The translations under genes and the position numbers were made by a program. The notes under the pieces were generated by a model, which ran no database searches, was not told the DNA's origin, and saw nothing but the letters and a program-made list of their open reading frames with translations. A stretch of DNA of 64,000 nucleotides from contig JAACFB010000005.1 of NCBI GenBank assembly GCA_009937615.1, positions 1-64,000 of the forward strand, read 5' to 3'. How positions within the stretch are numbered: the first letter of the stretch is position 1; each line of letters begins with the position of its first letter. This document shows positions 24,268 to 33,874 of the stretch, piece by piece. Origin of the DNA: Gammaproteobacteria bacterium. GTDB lineage: Bacteria > Pseudomonadota > Gammaproteobacteria > Steroidobacterales > Woeseiaceae.

Positions 24268-26967
24268 ATGTTCGAGGACAAGGACCAGGCGCTGCGCGAC
24301 GACGTGCGCACGCTCGGGTCCATGGTCGGGGACCTGATCCGCGAACAGTGTGGCGACGAGCTGTTCGAATTCGTCGAGAATGCGCGGTTACGCTCCATAA
24401 GGCGTCGCGAGGACAACGAAAAGCCGGGCGAGGAACTTGCGAAACTCGTGGAAGACCTCGATTCCGAGCTGGCGCTGCAGGTGATACGCAGCTTCTCGAC
24501 CTACTTCCAGATGGTCAACATCGCCGAGAAGGTGCATCGCATCCGGCGGCGGCGCGAATACCTGCAGCAGGTCGGCCATTATCAACCCGGCGGACTCGAA
24601 GATACCCTGATCAAACTCAAGGCTGCGGGATTAGACAGCGATACGCTGCAGGAGCTGTTTAATTCAATGCTCATCGAGCCCGTCTTTACGGCGCATCCTA
24701 CGGAGCCGACACGACGCACGATACTGCGCAAGGAACAAAACATCGTCCGTCATCTTGTCGATTTACTGAACCCGACAATGACCGCGCAGGAAAAACAGGT
24801 CGCTATCGCCAATATTCGCCTGCTCATCACGACCGGATGGCAAACTGACGAGCACCCGTCAGAACAGATGACCGTCGCCGACGAGCTGGAGCACGTCCTG
24901 TTCTTCGTGACCGACGTTCTTTACCGGGCGATGGCGCCTTTTTATGAAGACGTCGAGAACGCAGTCTCACGCATCTACGGTGAGGCGGGTGAGGAAATCA
25001 AGATCCCGGTAATTACGCGCTTCGCCTCGTGGGTCGGCGGCGACATGGACGGGAACCCGAACGTCAACGCCAAAACGATACGCGCGACGCTTGCGCGCCA
25101 GAGAAGTCTGATTCTCGACCTGTATTTCAACGAGTGCGCGGCAATTTCGAACAAGTTGAGTCAGTCCACGGGCCGCGTCGGCGTCGACGACGCCGTGATA
25201 CAACGAATCGACGAGTACCGTGGGGTATTCCAGAATGCCTACCACGCCGTGCCTGCGCGCCACCGCGACATGCCGTACCGCGTGCTGTTGCGACTGATCC
25301 AACAGCGCCTGCAGTCCACTTACGATGACGACGTATTTCCCTACGAAAAAGTCCGGCAGTTCCGATCCGATATCCAGCTGATAGCGAACAGCCTCGCAAA
25401 CAACCGCGGTATGCACGCCGGGCTCTTTTCTGTAAACCGCCTGCTGCGGCGCATAGATACGTTCGGGTTCCATCTTGTCACGCTCGACATCCGCCAGGAC
25501 GCCGAGGTGCACCGCAACGTCGTCGGCGAATGTCTCGGCGAAGAAGACTGGCCTGACTGGTCGGCCGAAGACCGCACCGAACGCATCATCGAAGCCCTGC
25601 GAACGCGCGAAGGATATTCGGAAAACATCAGCACCCAGGCCCGTAAAACGCTGGGCGTCTTCCAGGCAATTGCCTTTTGCCGGCGCAAATACGGGCCCAG
25701 CGCGATCGGCCCGTTCATCGTCAGCATGACGCGGGGTGCCGACGATATCTTTGCCGTGCTGCTGCTGGCCCAGTGGGGTGAGCTGCATAACCGCCGTGGC
25801 GAGGTGCCGCTCGATGTAGCGCCACTTTTGGAAACGGTCGACGATCTGGAAAACGGCCAGGATATTCTGCACGCGATGCTCTCTGCCGAAATGTATCGCG
25901 AGCACCTTGCCAACCGCGGCAATCGGCAAACCGTGATGATCGGTTATTCAGACAGCAACAAGGATGGCGGGCTCGCATCGGCACGCTGGGCGCTGCAGAA
26001 CGCGCAGGTAATGCTCATCAATGCCGTGGAGTCGCAGGACATCGAGCTGACCCTGTTCCATGGCCGCGGCGGCACAATCAGCCGCGGAGGCAGCAAGACT
26101 CACGCGGCCGTGCTCGGCGCGCCGCCCGGAACGGTCAGGGGCCGGCTGCGGGTCACGGAACAAGGCGAGATCATTAACGAAAAATACGGTCTTCGAGGCA
26201 TCGCGTTACGGACGCTCGAGCAGGTGACCGGCTCCGTGGCGCTCGCAACCGCGTTGCCGCGACATCGCGGCAACGACATGCCCGAGTGGCACGACATGAT
26301 GGAGGTCATCGCCAACGAGAGCCGGCGCGCCTACCGCAAGCTCGTTTACGAAACACCGGGCTTCTATGATTACTTCCGCAAGGCAACGCCGATTGACCTG
26401 ATCGAGCGCATGCGCATCGGCTCGCGTCCCGCGTCGCGCCGCTCGCAGTCGGGCATCGATGACCTGCGCGCCATTCCCTGGGTTTTCGCGTGGTCGCAGT
26501 CCAGGTGCATGCTGCCGGGCTGGTATGGTTTCGGCACCGGCATCGCCAAGGCAGCCAAACAATTCGAGGATGCGGCGTTTCGCGAGATGTTTGCCGAGTG
26601 GTACTTCATGCGCACGCTGACCGCGGATGCCGAGATGGTGCTGGCGAAAGCCGACCTCGGTATCTCGAAGATTTATTCCGAGCTCGCCGGCGACCTGCAC
26701 GCCGAGTTCTTCCCGATAATTGAAAACGAGTACGACCTGACGCGCGATCTGATTCTCGAGTACTCGGAGCACGATGCGCTGCTCGAAGGAGACATCACCC
26801 TGCAGCGCGCGATCATGCTGCGTAATCCGTACGTCGACCCGATGAGCCTGATGCAGGTCGATCTACTGGCGCGCTGGCGCGCATCCGGTTATAACGACAC
26901 CAAGCTGTTCGACGCCTTGCAGTCCAGCGTCAATGGTATCGCTCAGGGTCTGCAGAATACGGGCTAG
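24268..26967 (+). CDS. ppc: Phosphoenolpyruvate carboxylase
   Basis: Carboxylates PEP to oxaloacetate, an anaplerotic entry to the TCA cycle. The 899-residue protein has the catalytic His in VFTAHPTEPTRRT, the Gly/Arg loop FHGRGGTISRGG, the Lys-containing GYSDSNKDGG, and RAIPWVFAWSQSR, with the C-terminal RNPYVDPMSLMQVDLL. The ATG at 24268 (MFEDKDQALRDDVRTLG) aligns with the E. coli start and has AGGA five bases upstream; an in-frame ATG at 24226 would add 14 residues and has no SD. The usual allosteric C-terminal region is present. Confidence 0.96.
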   Translation: MFEDKDQALRDDVRTLGSMVGDLIREQCGDELFEFVENARLRSIRRREDNEKPGEELAKLVEDLDSELALQVIRSFSTYFQMVNIAEKVHRIRRRREYLQQVGHYQPGGLEDTLIKLKAAGLDSDTLQELFNSMLIEPVFTAHPTEPTRRTILRKEQNIVRHLVDLLNPTMTAQEKQVAIANIRLLITTGWQTDEHPSEQMTVADELEHVLFFVTDVLYRAMAPFYEDVENAVSRIYGEAGEEIKIPVITRFASWVGGDMDGNPNVNAKTIRATLARQRSLILDLYFNECAAISNKLSQSTGRVGVDDAVIQRIDEYRGVFQNAYHAVPARHRDMPYRVLLRLIQQRLQSTYDDDVFPYEKVRQFRSDIQLIANSLANNRGMHAGLFSVNRLLRRIDTFGFHLVTLDIRQDAEVHRNVVGECLGEEDWPDWSAEDRTERIIEALRTREGYSENISTQARKTLGVFQAIAFCRRKYGPSAIGPFIVSMTRGADDIFAVLLLAQWGELHNRRGEVPLDVAPLLETVDDLENGQDILHAMLSAEMYREHLANRGNRQTVMIGYSDSNKDGGLASARWALQNAQVMLINAVESQDIELTLFHGRGGTISRGGSKTHAAVLGAPPGTVRGRLRVTEQGEIINEKYGLRGIALRTLEQVTGSVALATALPRHRGNDMPEWHDMMEVIANESRRAYRKLVYETPGFYDYFRKATPIDLIERMRIGSRPASRRSQSGIDDLRAIPWVFAWSQSRCMLPGWYGFGTGIAKAAKQFEDAAFREMFAEWYFMRTLTADAEMVLAKADLGISKIYSELAGDLHAEFFPIIENEYDLTRDLILEYSEHDALLEGDITLQRAIMLRNPYVDPMSLMQVDLLARWRASGYNDTKLFDALQSSVNGIAQGLQNTG

Positions 26968-27417
26968 ATGATTACAGACACTCGTCTATACAAAGTGCTG
27001 ACGCTCACCGGAACGCTGCCGTTTCTGGCTAGCGCAGTCATTGCCGTGGGAGGGGCCGGTTCAATAAGCGCGCTCTTGCCGGCTGCGGAGCTTGCCGGCT
27101 CATACGGGCTTGCCATCCTGAGCTTCCTGTGTGGAACGCACTGGGCGACGCAGCTTCACAGCCGCGAAAACCTGCCCACGAACTTGCTGCTGATCAGCAA
27201 TTTCATCGTTGTTGCGGTCTGGATCACCTACCTCATTCCGGGTAACGAAGTGTTGATGCTCACGACCCAGATCATCGCATTCCTGTATCTGCTGCATATC
27301 GACCGGTCACTGCTCCGCGGAGGCCGGATCACCCGGGACTACTTCGGTGTCCGCCTGCAGGCCACCGCAATCGCCATACTGTCGCTGCTGGTAGTTATTT
27401 ACTTTGATCTTGGCTAG
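26968..27417 (+). CDS. DUF3429 family membrane protein
   Basis: A 149-residue integral membrane protein with about five helices (TLPFLASAVIAVGG, GLAILSFLCGTHWATQL, LLLISNFIVVAVWITYLI, LTTQIIAFLYLLHID, AIAILSLLVVIYF). The GYGAxxLSFLxGxxW-like segment is typical of DUF3429 proteins (TMEM69-like). The ATG directly abuts the ppc stop codon, so it is probably co-transcribed with ppc. Function is not known. Confidence 0.8.
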   Translation: MITDTRLYKVLTLTGTLPFLASAVIAVGGAGSISALLPAAELAGSYGLAILSFLCGTHWATQLHSRENLPTNLLLISNFIVVAVWITYLIPGNEVLMLTTQIIAFLYLLHIDRSLLRGGRITRDYFGVRLQATAIAILSLLVVIYFDLG

Positions 27418-27424
27418 CGCCGCT

Positions 27425-28297
27425 GTGAAAATCCGCCTTCACTCTGCCCTGCTCCTGCTGGTGCTGGCGCCGGCGGCTGGTTTTGCGGCCGCCGAGGAAA
27501 CCCTGTTTGCCCGTGTCGCACATGACAGCAGCGAACAGCCTCAGGCACTGCAGCTGGCGATCGTTTCCTACGGACCGGAGGGGGCGCCGCGGAATTTCGA
27601 TGTAGACCTCATCAGCGCGATACACATCGGTGACGAGGATTACTACGCCGAACTCAACAAGCGCTTCATGGACTATGACGCGGTGCTCTACGAGCTCGTC
27701 GCGCCGCGCGGGACTGTCGTAAGGGACGACGATCCGCGGCAGCGCGGCGCGCTGTCGACCGCCCAGCTGGGCCTTACCCGGATGCTCGGGCTTTCGTTTC
27801 AACTCGATGAAATCGATTACGAGGCTGACAACCTCGTGCACGCCGATCTCTCCGGCGAAGAACTGTCGCAGAGCATGGAAGAGCGCGGTGAGTCGCTGTA
27901 CGTGTACTTCTGGCGCGTTTTCTATGCGTCGGTCCGAGAGTATGCGAAGGATCCGCTGGGCCTGCGCGACCTGCAGACGCTGGCGGCCATCATGAAGCCC
28001 GGCCAGGGGCCGACGCTCAAGACGCTGTTTGCCTACGAGATCACGAACCTCGATTCAATTCAGGATATTCTCGGCGAAGACTCGGACTCTGCAATTATCG
28101 GCGCGCGAAATGAGCGGGCGATCGAGGTGCTGCGTGCGCAACTCGATAAAGGATCGAAGCGCATCGGGATATTCTACGGCGTAGGCCACATGCCCGACCT
28201 CGAGGCGCGCCTGGCGGCGATGGGGCTGGTGCGCACCGACACGGTCTGGATCGATGCCTGGAAGCTTGCCGCCGAACCCTCAGCCGAACTCGAATGA
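27425..28297 (+). CDS. Secreted TraB/GumN-like protein
   Basis: A 290-residue protein with a signal peptide (MKIRLHSALLLLVLAPAAGFAAA). It shows the TraB/PrgY/GumN pattern: an early Ser-Ala-Ile-His-Ile-Gly strand (about residue 60), the acidic YELVAPRG, and a late GxxH in IGIFYGVGHMPDL. These are the conserved sites of the EreA/ChaN-like (TIKI) metalloprotease superfamily, so a hydrolytic role outside the cytoplasm is possible. The GTG at 27425 gives the cleanest signal peptide; TTG at 27404 is the alternative. It overlaps the next gene by four bases. Confidence 0.7.
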   Translation: MKIRLHSALLLLVLAPAAGFAAAEETLFARVAHDSSEQPQALQLAIVSYGPEGAPRNFDVDLISAIHIGDEDYYAELNKRFMDYDAVLYELVAPRGTVVRDDDPRQRGALSTAQLGLTRMLGLSFQLDEIDYEADNLVHADLSGEELSQSMEERGESLYVYFWRVFYASVREYAKDPLGLRDLQTLAAIMKPGQGPTLKTLFAYEITNLDSIQDILGEDSDSAIIGARNERAIEVLRAQLDKGSKRIGIFYGVGHMPDLEARLAAMGLVRTDTVWIDAWKLAAEPSAELE

Positions 28298-28803
28298 CAA
28301 CGGTTCGATACGCCGCATACGGATCCAACCTTCATCCTCAACGGCTGAGGCGGCGGGTTCCGTCTGCTGTTTTGCTGGGCACCGCGTTCGTGCCCGGGCG
28401 AACGCTGCATTTTCATAAGAAAGGATTGGATGGATCCGGCAAATGCAATCTCGTGCCTTCCGGCGCGGGCGCCTACGTTGCCGTCTATTCGATCGAGGCC
28501 GATGAAAAGAGCGTGCTGGATCGGTACGAGCATGCCGGCGTTGGATACGACTCCGTGTCTCTGTCGGTGCGCGGTTTCGGCGAGTGCTTTACTTACCGCG
28601 CGACCACGAGGCATATCGTTGATGACCTGGCCCCGTACTGCTGGTACTCCGAGATGGTGTTGACGGGTTGCCAGGCGCACGGCTTCCCAGAAGATTACCT
28701 GGCCATGGTCCGTGCTTTTTCGCCCTTGCGCGATCCGGATGCGACGCGCCGCCGTGAACAATGGGCCATCGTCGAAACGATGCGGGCCCGGTCACTTCGG
28801 TAA
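28294..28803 (+). CDS. Gamma-glutamylcyclotransferase-like protein
   Basis: A 169-residue protein with the GGCT signature YAAYGSNLHPQRLRRR at the N-terminus (substrate-binding YGSNL) and AYVAVYSIEADEKSVLDRYEHAG, where the Glu of RYE is at the position of the catalytic acid. Family members release 5-oxoproline from gamma-glutamyl amines or peptides. The true substrate is unknown. It starts in an ATGA overlap with the TraB-like gene and is convergent with the deiodinase-like gene. Confidence 0.8.
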   Translation: MTTVRYAAYGSNLHPQRLRRRVPSAVLLGTAFVPGRTLHFHKKGLDGSGKCNLVPSGAGAYVAVYSIEADEKSVLDRYEHAGVGYDSVSLSVRGFGECFTYRATTRHIVDDLAPYCWYSEMVLTGCQAHGFPEDYLAMVRAFSPLRDPDATRRREQWAIVETMRARSLR

Positions 28804-28817
28804 CGGGCCGTACTGAA

Positions 28818-29528
28818 TCACTCCGGCGCGTCGAGGAATGTCGTGACGTCTTCAAGGCTCTTTCGATCGATATCCGGCACTTCAGCGCCGTCGGCCGGAT
28901 AACCCACCACCAGCAGCAGGAAGGGCCGCTCGCTCCCGGGCCTGCCGAGAATCTCATTCAGGAATTTCATCGGACTCGGTGTATGGGTCAGGCAGGCAAG
29001 CCCGGCATGGTGCAGCGCCGTGATCAGGATCCCGGTAGCCAGCCCGGTCGATTCAGTCGGGTAGTAGTGCTTGACCCTGCGGCCATCCGGCAGCACGCCG
29101 AATTTCTGCAGGAAGATCGCGATCAGGTACGGCGCCGTTTCAAGAAACGGCTTGTCGGAATTCGTGCCCAGCGGCTCCAGCGCCGCGAGCCATTCCGGCG
29201 ACGCACGATGCGCATAGAACTCGCGCTCTTCGAGCTCCGCCGCCTCGCGAATCCGTCGCTTGATATCCGGGGCGCTCACGACAACGAAATGCCATGGCTG
29301 CAGGTTCGCGCCGCTCGGCGCGGTATTCGCGGCCCTGAGCGCCAATTCGATAATGTCGCGCGGCACGGGCCGTGGAGAGAAGTCGCGCACCGTGCGGCGG
29401 CGGCTCACTTCGGCATAGAAGTCTTCGAGACGCGCGCGCATCGTCTCGACGGGGTATTCCTCAAAGCCCTCGAGCGGGAGTGTCGGGTAGTTGCTCAAGC
29501 GTCGTCGTCCTAATCGATCGTCATTCAC
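28818..29528 (-). CDS. Nitroreductase-family flavoprotein, iodotyrosine deiodinase-like
   Basis: A 236-residue FMN protein of the nitroreductase fold (FMN-binding [10 protein letters not shown] and [17 protein letters not shown], then [16 protein letters not shown] and [18 protein letters not shown]). It matches iodotyrosine deiodinase over its whole length. The three residues of the deiodinase active-site lid that bind the amino acid zwitterion are present: Glu101, Tyr105 and Lys126, with the same spacing as Glu157/Tyr161/Lys182 in the human enzyme. Reductive dehalogenation of halotyrosines is therefore a fair inference, though other substrates are possible. It overlaps ycgN by four bases. 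Confidence 0.85.
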   Translation of the reverse strand: MNDDRLGRRRLSNYPTLPLEGFEEYPVETMRARLEDFYAEVSRRRTVRDFSPRPVPRDIIELALRAANTAPSGANLQPWHFVVVSAPDIKRRIREAAELEEREFYAHRASPEWLAALEPLGTNSDKPFLETAPYLIAIFLQKFGVLPDGRRVKHYYPTESTGLATGILITALHHAGLACLTHTPSPMKFLNEILGRPGSERPFLLLVVGYPADGAEVPDIDRKSLEDVTTFLDAPE

Positions 29529-29962
29529 GCGGAGTCGGAAAGCTCGCGCAGAACGGTGAAATCATCGGTGTCATCCTCTGACACGGCCTTGCCGAGCATC
29601 GAGACACCGGCTTCATGCACCGATTCCGGGCGGCCGGTGATCAACGGATGCCAGGCGGGCAGCTCCTGCTCGTTGGCAAGCCGCCGGTACGCACAGCTCG
29701 ACGGCAGCCAGCTGAATTCCTCGGGCCGGTTGACCGATAACACGAGGCAGCTTGCGACGGCGCGCGCGCGGTTCGCATAGTCACCGCAGCGGCAAGTCTC
29801 GAGATTGAGTAACTTGCATGCAACATCGGTATAGAAAACCTGGCCCGTGTCTTCGTCCTCCAGCTTATGCATGCAGCACAGCGCGCAACCATCGCAAAGC
29901 GCTTCCCACTCTGCGGTGTTCATCTCGGCCAACGATTTGCGTTTCCAGTATTGATCCTTCAT
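29525..29962 (-). CDS. ycgN: YcgN family cysteine cluster protein (UPF0260)
   Basis: A 145-residue cytoplasmic protein closely matching E. coli Ycg[22 protein letters not shown] with the Cys cluster, [32 protein letters not shown], and [10 protein letters not shown]. The conserved cysteines suggest metal or Fe-S binding (zinc/iron-chelating domain), but the function is not known. The ATG at 29962 gives the family N-terminus ([11 protein letters not shown]); the frame is open 13 codons further up to a start at 30001, where it would overlap the divergent dehydrogenase gene. Confidence 0.9.
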   Translation of the reverse strand: MKDQYWKRKSLAEMNTAEWEALCDGCALCCMHKLEDEDTGQVFYTDVACKLLNLETCRCGDYANRARAVASCLVLSVNRPEEFSWLPSSCAYRRLANEQELPAWHPLITGRPESVHEAGVSMLGKAVSEDDTDDFTVLRELSDSA

Positions 29963-30000
29963 CGTCGTGTTCTTTTTGACAGACACTGGCGCAAATCGCA

Positions 30001-30954
30001 ATGAAAGCCGTGTTCCTCGACTATGCGACGATGGGCCCTGACCTCGACCTGGGTCCGTTGCGCGATCTGTTTGCCGATCTCGATCTCTACGAGACGACCC
30101 CGGAAGAGCAGCTGGCCGATCGAATCCGCGACGCTGCGTTCGTGTTTACCAACAAGATCCGCCTGTCCGCCGAACTGCTGCGCGAAACGCGCCAGCTCCG
30201 GTATATAGGCCTGACCGCGACCGGCACCGACAACATCGACCTGGCAGCGGCGAAACGGCACCGCATTGCGGTTGCCAATATTCGTGCCTATTGCACCGAG
30301 TCCGTCGTCGAACACGTTTTTGGAGCCCTGCTCATGTTGACGCACAGTCTCGGCGCTTACAGCGCCTCGGTCCGCGCCGGTGCCTGGCAAGCGTCACAGG
30401 ATTTTTGCCTGTTGACGTTCCCGGTGCGCGAGCTCACGGCGATGACGCTGGGCATCGTCGGCCATGGAGATCTCGGCCAGGGGGTCGCACGAATCGGCAA
30501 GGCCTTCGGCATGCAGGTGCTGATTTCGGCCAGGCCGGGGTCCGATACCGCCGTTGAAGGGCGTGTCGGCTTCGAGGACCTGCTTGCCCGGTCTGACGTC
30601 GTCTCCCTGCACTGTCCGCTGAACGATCAGACCCAGGATCTTTTCGGTGCCGCCACGATCGCGAAGATGAAAGCGGGCTCGATTCTGATCAACACGGCGC
30701 GCGGCGCCCTCGTCGACTCCGCAGCGCTGGTCGGCGCACTGGAGAGCGGCCATCTCGCGGGCGCGGCAATTGACGTGCTTTCGAAAGAGCCGCCGGTCGA
30801 TGGCGACCCGCTGCTGGATTACCGCGGCGACAACCTGATACTGACCCCTCACATTGCCTGGGCGACCGGGGAGGCACGGCAGAACGCCATTGACGAACTC
30901 GCCGCCAATGCGGCCGCTTTCCTGGCCGGTCAACAGCGTAACCGGGTCGTTTGA
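30001..30954 (+). CDS. D-2-hydroxyacid dehydrogenase
   Basis: A 317-residue NAD(P)-dependent 2-hydroxyacid dehydrogenase. The nucleotide-binding motif is GIVGHGDLGQGVARIGKAFG at about 155-174; the catalytic triad is visible as Arg in INTARGALVD, Glu in LSKEPPVDG, and His in LTPHIAWAT. The N-terminal substrate domain has LRYIGLTATGTDNIDLAAA. It is nearest to glycerate/hydroxypyruvate reductase types; the substrate is not certain. It is divergent from ycgN with a short 38-base gap. Confidence 0.88.
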   Translation: MKAVFLDYATMGPDLDLGPLRDLFADLDLYETTPEEQLADRIRDAAFVFTNKIRLSAELLRETRQLRYIGLTATGTDNIDLAAAKRHRIAVANIRAYCTESVVEHVFGALLMLTHSLGAYSASVRAGAWQASQDFCLLTFPVRELTAMTLGIVGHGDLGQGVARIGKAFGMQVLISARPGSDTAVEGRVGFEDLLARSDVVSLHCPLNDQTQDLFGAATIAKMKAGSILINTARGALVDSAALVGALESGHLAGAAIDVLSKEPPVDGDPLLDYRGDNLILTPHIAWATGEARQNAIDELAANAAAFLAGQQRNRVV

Positions 30955-30962
30955 CTGCTACA

Positions 30963-31388
30963 TCAGGCGCCTACGATCTGCCTCGCCCACTGCACGACGC
31001 CGCGAACTCGCGGCGACGACAGGTCGTAGGCTTCGTCGAAACTGACCCACCGCCATTCGTGATGCTCGGGAACTCCGGTCTCGGGTGACGGCCCCAGGAC
31101 AACGTCGGCTATGTCCGTTCGCCCAAGGTAGTAGCGCGCCGTCTTGCCGCGGCCATAGGGGCCCGTCTCGGTGAAGCGCTCGCCCCAGTCCAAGCTCAGC
31201 TCGTCGATGCCGGTCTCCTCGGCAACTTCGCGTATCGCCGTTTCGAGCGGCTGTTCTCCGGCCTCACGAAGTCCCTTGGGAAAATCCCAGTGATGGTAGG
31301 CACGCAGTATCAGCGTCAACCACCCTGAATCGCACTCCCGGGCCAATACGATGCCGCAGGACAAGAAGGGGACGTCGGTTACGGTCAT
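30963..31388 (-). CDS. NUDIX hydrolase, diadenosine tetraphosphatase-like
   Basis: A 141-residue NUDIX protein with a complete NUDIX box beginning GLREAGEQPLETAIREVAEE and continuing TGI at about 40-62. The N-terminal strands FLSCGIVLARE and HWDFPKG, with a Tyr-rich KTARYYLGRT, resemble Ap4A hydrolases (NudT2 type). The ATG at 31388 overlaps the ABC permease stop (ATGA), so the protein starts MTVTDVPFLSCGIVL and is probably the last gene of the ybbA-ybbP operon. Confidence 0.85.
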   Translation of the reverse strand: MTVTDVPFLSCGIVLARECDSGWLTLILRAYHHWDFPKGLREAGEQPLETAIREVAEETGIDELSLDWGERFTETGPYGRGKTARYYLGRTDIADVVLGPSPETGVPEHHEWRWVSFDEAYDLSSPRVRGVVQWARQIVGA

Positions 31389-33874
31389 GCCGTTCGTAAT
31401 ACGCCTGCCGGCGGCGCGTTGACCGCTCCACGCGCTGCGACGAAGCCGCTCGCGCACACGACGATCACCCCGGCAACCAGTCCGGCACCCCAGAGAAGCG
31501 GGTTGAATTCGTAGGGCAGATCGAACAGCTGCACGGCGACGATTGCGGCGAGAATCGACGCGCCCGCCGCAGCCAGGATGCCGGCAGCGATACCCAGCGC
31601 GGCGAACTCGGCCATGACCCCTGCGAACACGGTGCGCCGGGACGCCCCGAGCGCCCTCAGCATGGCGCTTTCAAAGCGCCGCTCGTCGATCGTCGACTGC
31701 ACGGCTGCAAATAACACGGCGATCCCGGCTGCCAACGTAAACACGAACACGGCCTGCACCGCGAGGCTCGCCTTTTCGATGATGCCGCGCACCTGCTGCA
31801 GGATCGCATCGATATCGATGACCGAAATGCTCGGGTGAGCACGCACGAGCCTCACCAGCAGCGACTGCTCGGCCTTGTCTATCCGCATGCTCGAGATATA
31901 GGTCGTCGGCATTCCTTCGAGAGCGCCGGGCGACATGACCATGAAGAAGTTCGGCTGGAACGAGTCCCAGTTGATCCGCCGCGTGCTGGCAACCTCGACC
32001 TCCAGTTCGCGCCCCGCGATTGCGAACGTCAGCCGGTCGCCTATCGCGAGTCCCGTGTCGGCAGCGGCCTCTTCCTCGACTGACACGAGCGGCGGACCAT
32101 CGTAGTCCGCGGGCCACCACTGCCCGTCCACGATCTCGTTGCTCGGTGACAACGTCGCCGTCCATGACAGGTTCGCCTCCCGGTTGGCGAGCCACTCGCC
32201 GTCCGCGGCAGGATACTGGCGCGTTTTGACGTCCTGGCCATTGATCGTTGTCATTCGCGCACGCACAAGCGGCACGAAATCCGGTGCGTCGACCCCCGCG
32301 TCCGCGAAGATGCCGGCCACGGAGTCGCGCTCATCCGGCTGGATGTTGATCATGAAGTGGTTCGGCGCTCGCTCATCGATTGTCTGCCGCCAGCCCTCGA
32401 GCAGGTCCGTGCGAACGATCGTCAGCAGCAGCAGAACGGTCAGGCCGAGTCCGAATGCGACGACCTGTACCGCGCTGGCTCGCCCGCGCCTCGCGACATT
32501 CGCCAGCCCGTAGCGCCACGCCACGCCAACACCGGACCGGAACCGCCCCATCAGGGCGACGAGGCCGCGGCCGACGAGATACAGCGCCGCGGCGATCACC
32601 ACGATGCCGCTCAACAGTATGAGCAGCATGCGCGCATCGCCCACCGAGCGGTAAAGGAGCGCCGCAACCGCAGCAAGCGAGAGGCCGGCCACGAGCAACC
32701 GCGACGGGGCCGGTGGCATCATGTCATGCCGAAGGACACGCAACGGCGGTGTGTTGCGTAACTGGATCAGCGATGGCAGCGCAAAACCGATCAGTAACAC
32801 GAGTGCGCTGCCGCTGGCCAGGACCACGGGCATCAGACCGGGATCGGGAAGGTCGGCCGCGATGATGTCGGCCAGAATCGCCGACAGTATCTCCTCGGCG
32901 GCGAAGCCGATAACGCTGCCGGCAATCACGCCGAGCACACCGAGCGCGACGAGCTGCAGCAGCGCGACCGAAATAACGAAACCCTGGGTTGCGCCGAGGC
33001 TTTTCATCAGCGCAACGGTATCCATGCGTCTTTGCGCGAAGCGGCGGGCCGACATCGCCACGGCAACGGCGCTCAGCAACAGGCTGATCACGGCTGTCAA
33101 CGACAGGAATCGCTGTGCCCGATCCGCGGCGTTATAGGCGCGCTCGCTGCTCTCCTCACGATCAGAAACACGCAGGGAGTCCGAAGGCTGCTGCTGCACC
33201 GCGTCACTGAACCGGCCTACGGCCTCGTCGTCGCCCGCCACCAGAAGCGCATACCTGACACGGCTGCCCTCGCTGACCAGGCTCGTCGCGGGAACATCGG
33301 CGATGTTGATGAGCACCGACGGTGCCAGAGAGGCAAAGCCGATCGACTGGTCGGGCCGATAGGTCAGCACGGCCGAAACCAGCAGTTCGGATTCGCCGAC
33401 CTGGATGCGGTCCCCGACGTCGGCATCTATTCTCGCGAGCAGGGCCCCGTCGGCCCAGGCTTCGCCCCTTGCCGGCACGCCGTCGACGGTCCGCTGCTCC
33501 CCGAACAGGCTATCCGATACCCGGACCGCGCCGCGCAGCGGGTAGTTGTCGCTGACGCCCCTGATCGTCGCAAGCGCACTCAGATCCCCGGCAAAAACCA
33601 CGCTCGGAAAGCGCTGCGTTTCGGCGGTCCGCAAACCATAGTCCTCGGCCGTGCTCCGCCACGTCGCGGGAATCGGCTCCTGGGATCGAAGCCGCAGATC
33701 GGCGGCAAGCACCTCGTTCGCCTGCCGGGCGACCGCCTTGCCGATGCGGTCGGTCAGAAAGCCCACCGCGGTCAGTGCGCCGACCGCCAGCGCCACGGCC
33801 GCAAGCAATACCAGCACCTCACCGGAACGCAGCTCGCGACCAAAGCTCCTGATCGCGAACACGATCGCCTTCAT
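31385..33874 (-). CDS. ybbP: FtsX-like ABC transporter permease (YbbP type)
   Basis: An 829-residue membrane protein of the MacB/LolE/YbbP permease class. It has an N-terminal helix (VLLAAVALAVGALTAVGFL), a large extracytoplasmic MacB-type domain, three helices around residues 255-380 with the FtsX core (LLSAVAVAMSARRFAQRRMDTV, ALMKSLGATQGFVISVALLQL), a second helix pair, another periplasmic domain, and a final FtsX repeat (ERRFESAMLRALGASRRTVFAG). The length and the two FtsX cores match YbbP. Partner of YbbA; the locus YbbAP-TesA is conserved in gammaproteobacteria and thought to handle lipophilic substrates at the envelope. Confidence 0.9.
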   Translation of the reverse strand: MKAIVFAIRSFGRELRSGEVLVLLAAVALAVGALTAVGFLTDRIGKAVARQANEVLAADLRLRSQEPIPATWRSTAEDYGLRTAETQRFPSVVFAGDLSALATIRGVSDNYPLRGAVRVSDSLFGEQRTVDGVPARGEAWADGALLARIDADVGDRIQVGESELLVSAVLTYRPDQSIGFASLAPSVLINIADVPATSLVSEGSRVRYALLVAGDDEAVGRFSDAVQQQPSDSLRVSDREESSERAYNAADRAQRFLSLTAVISLLLSAVAVAMSARRFAQRRMDTVALMKSLGATQGFVISVALLQLVALGVLGVIAGSVIGFAAEEILSAILADIIAADLPDPGLMPVVLASGSALVLLIGFALPSLIQLRNTPPLRVLRHDMMPPAPSRLLVAGLSLAAVAALLYRSVGDARMLLILLSGIVVIAAALYLVGRGLVALMGRFRSGVGVAWRYGLANVARRGRASAVQVVAFGLGLTVLLLLTIVRTDLLEGWRQTIDERAPNHFMINIQPDERDSVAGIFADAGVDAPDFVPLVRARMTTINGQDVKTRQYPAADGEWLANREANLSWTATLSPSNEIVDGQWWPADYDGPPLVSVEEEAAADTGLAIGDRLTFAIAGRELEVEVASTRRINWDSFQPNFFMVMSPGALEGMPTTYISSMRIDKAEQSLLVRLVRAHPSISVIDIDAILQQVRGIIEKASLAVQAVFVFTLAAGIAVLFAAVQSTIDERRFESAMLRALGASRRTVFAGVMAEFAALGIAAGILAAAGASILAAIVAVQLFDLPYEFNPLLWGAGLVAGVIVVCASGFVAARGAVNAPPAGVLRTA

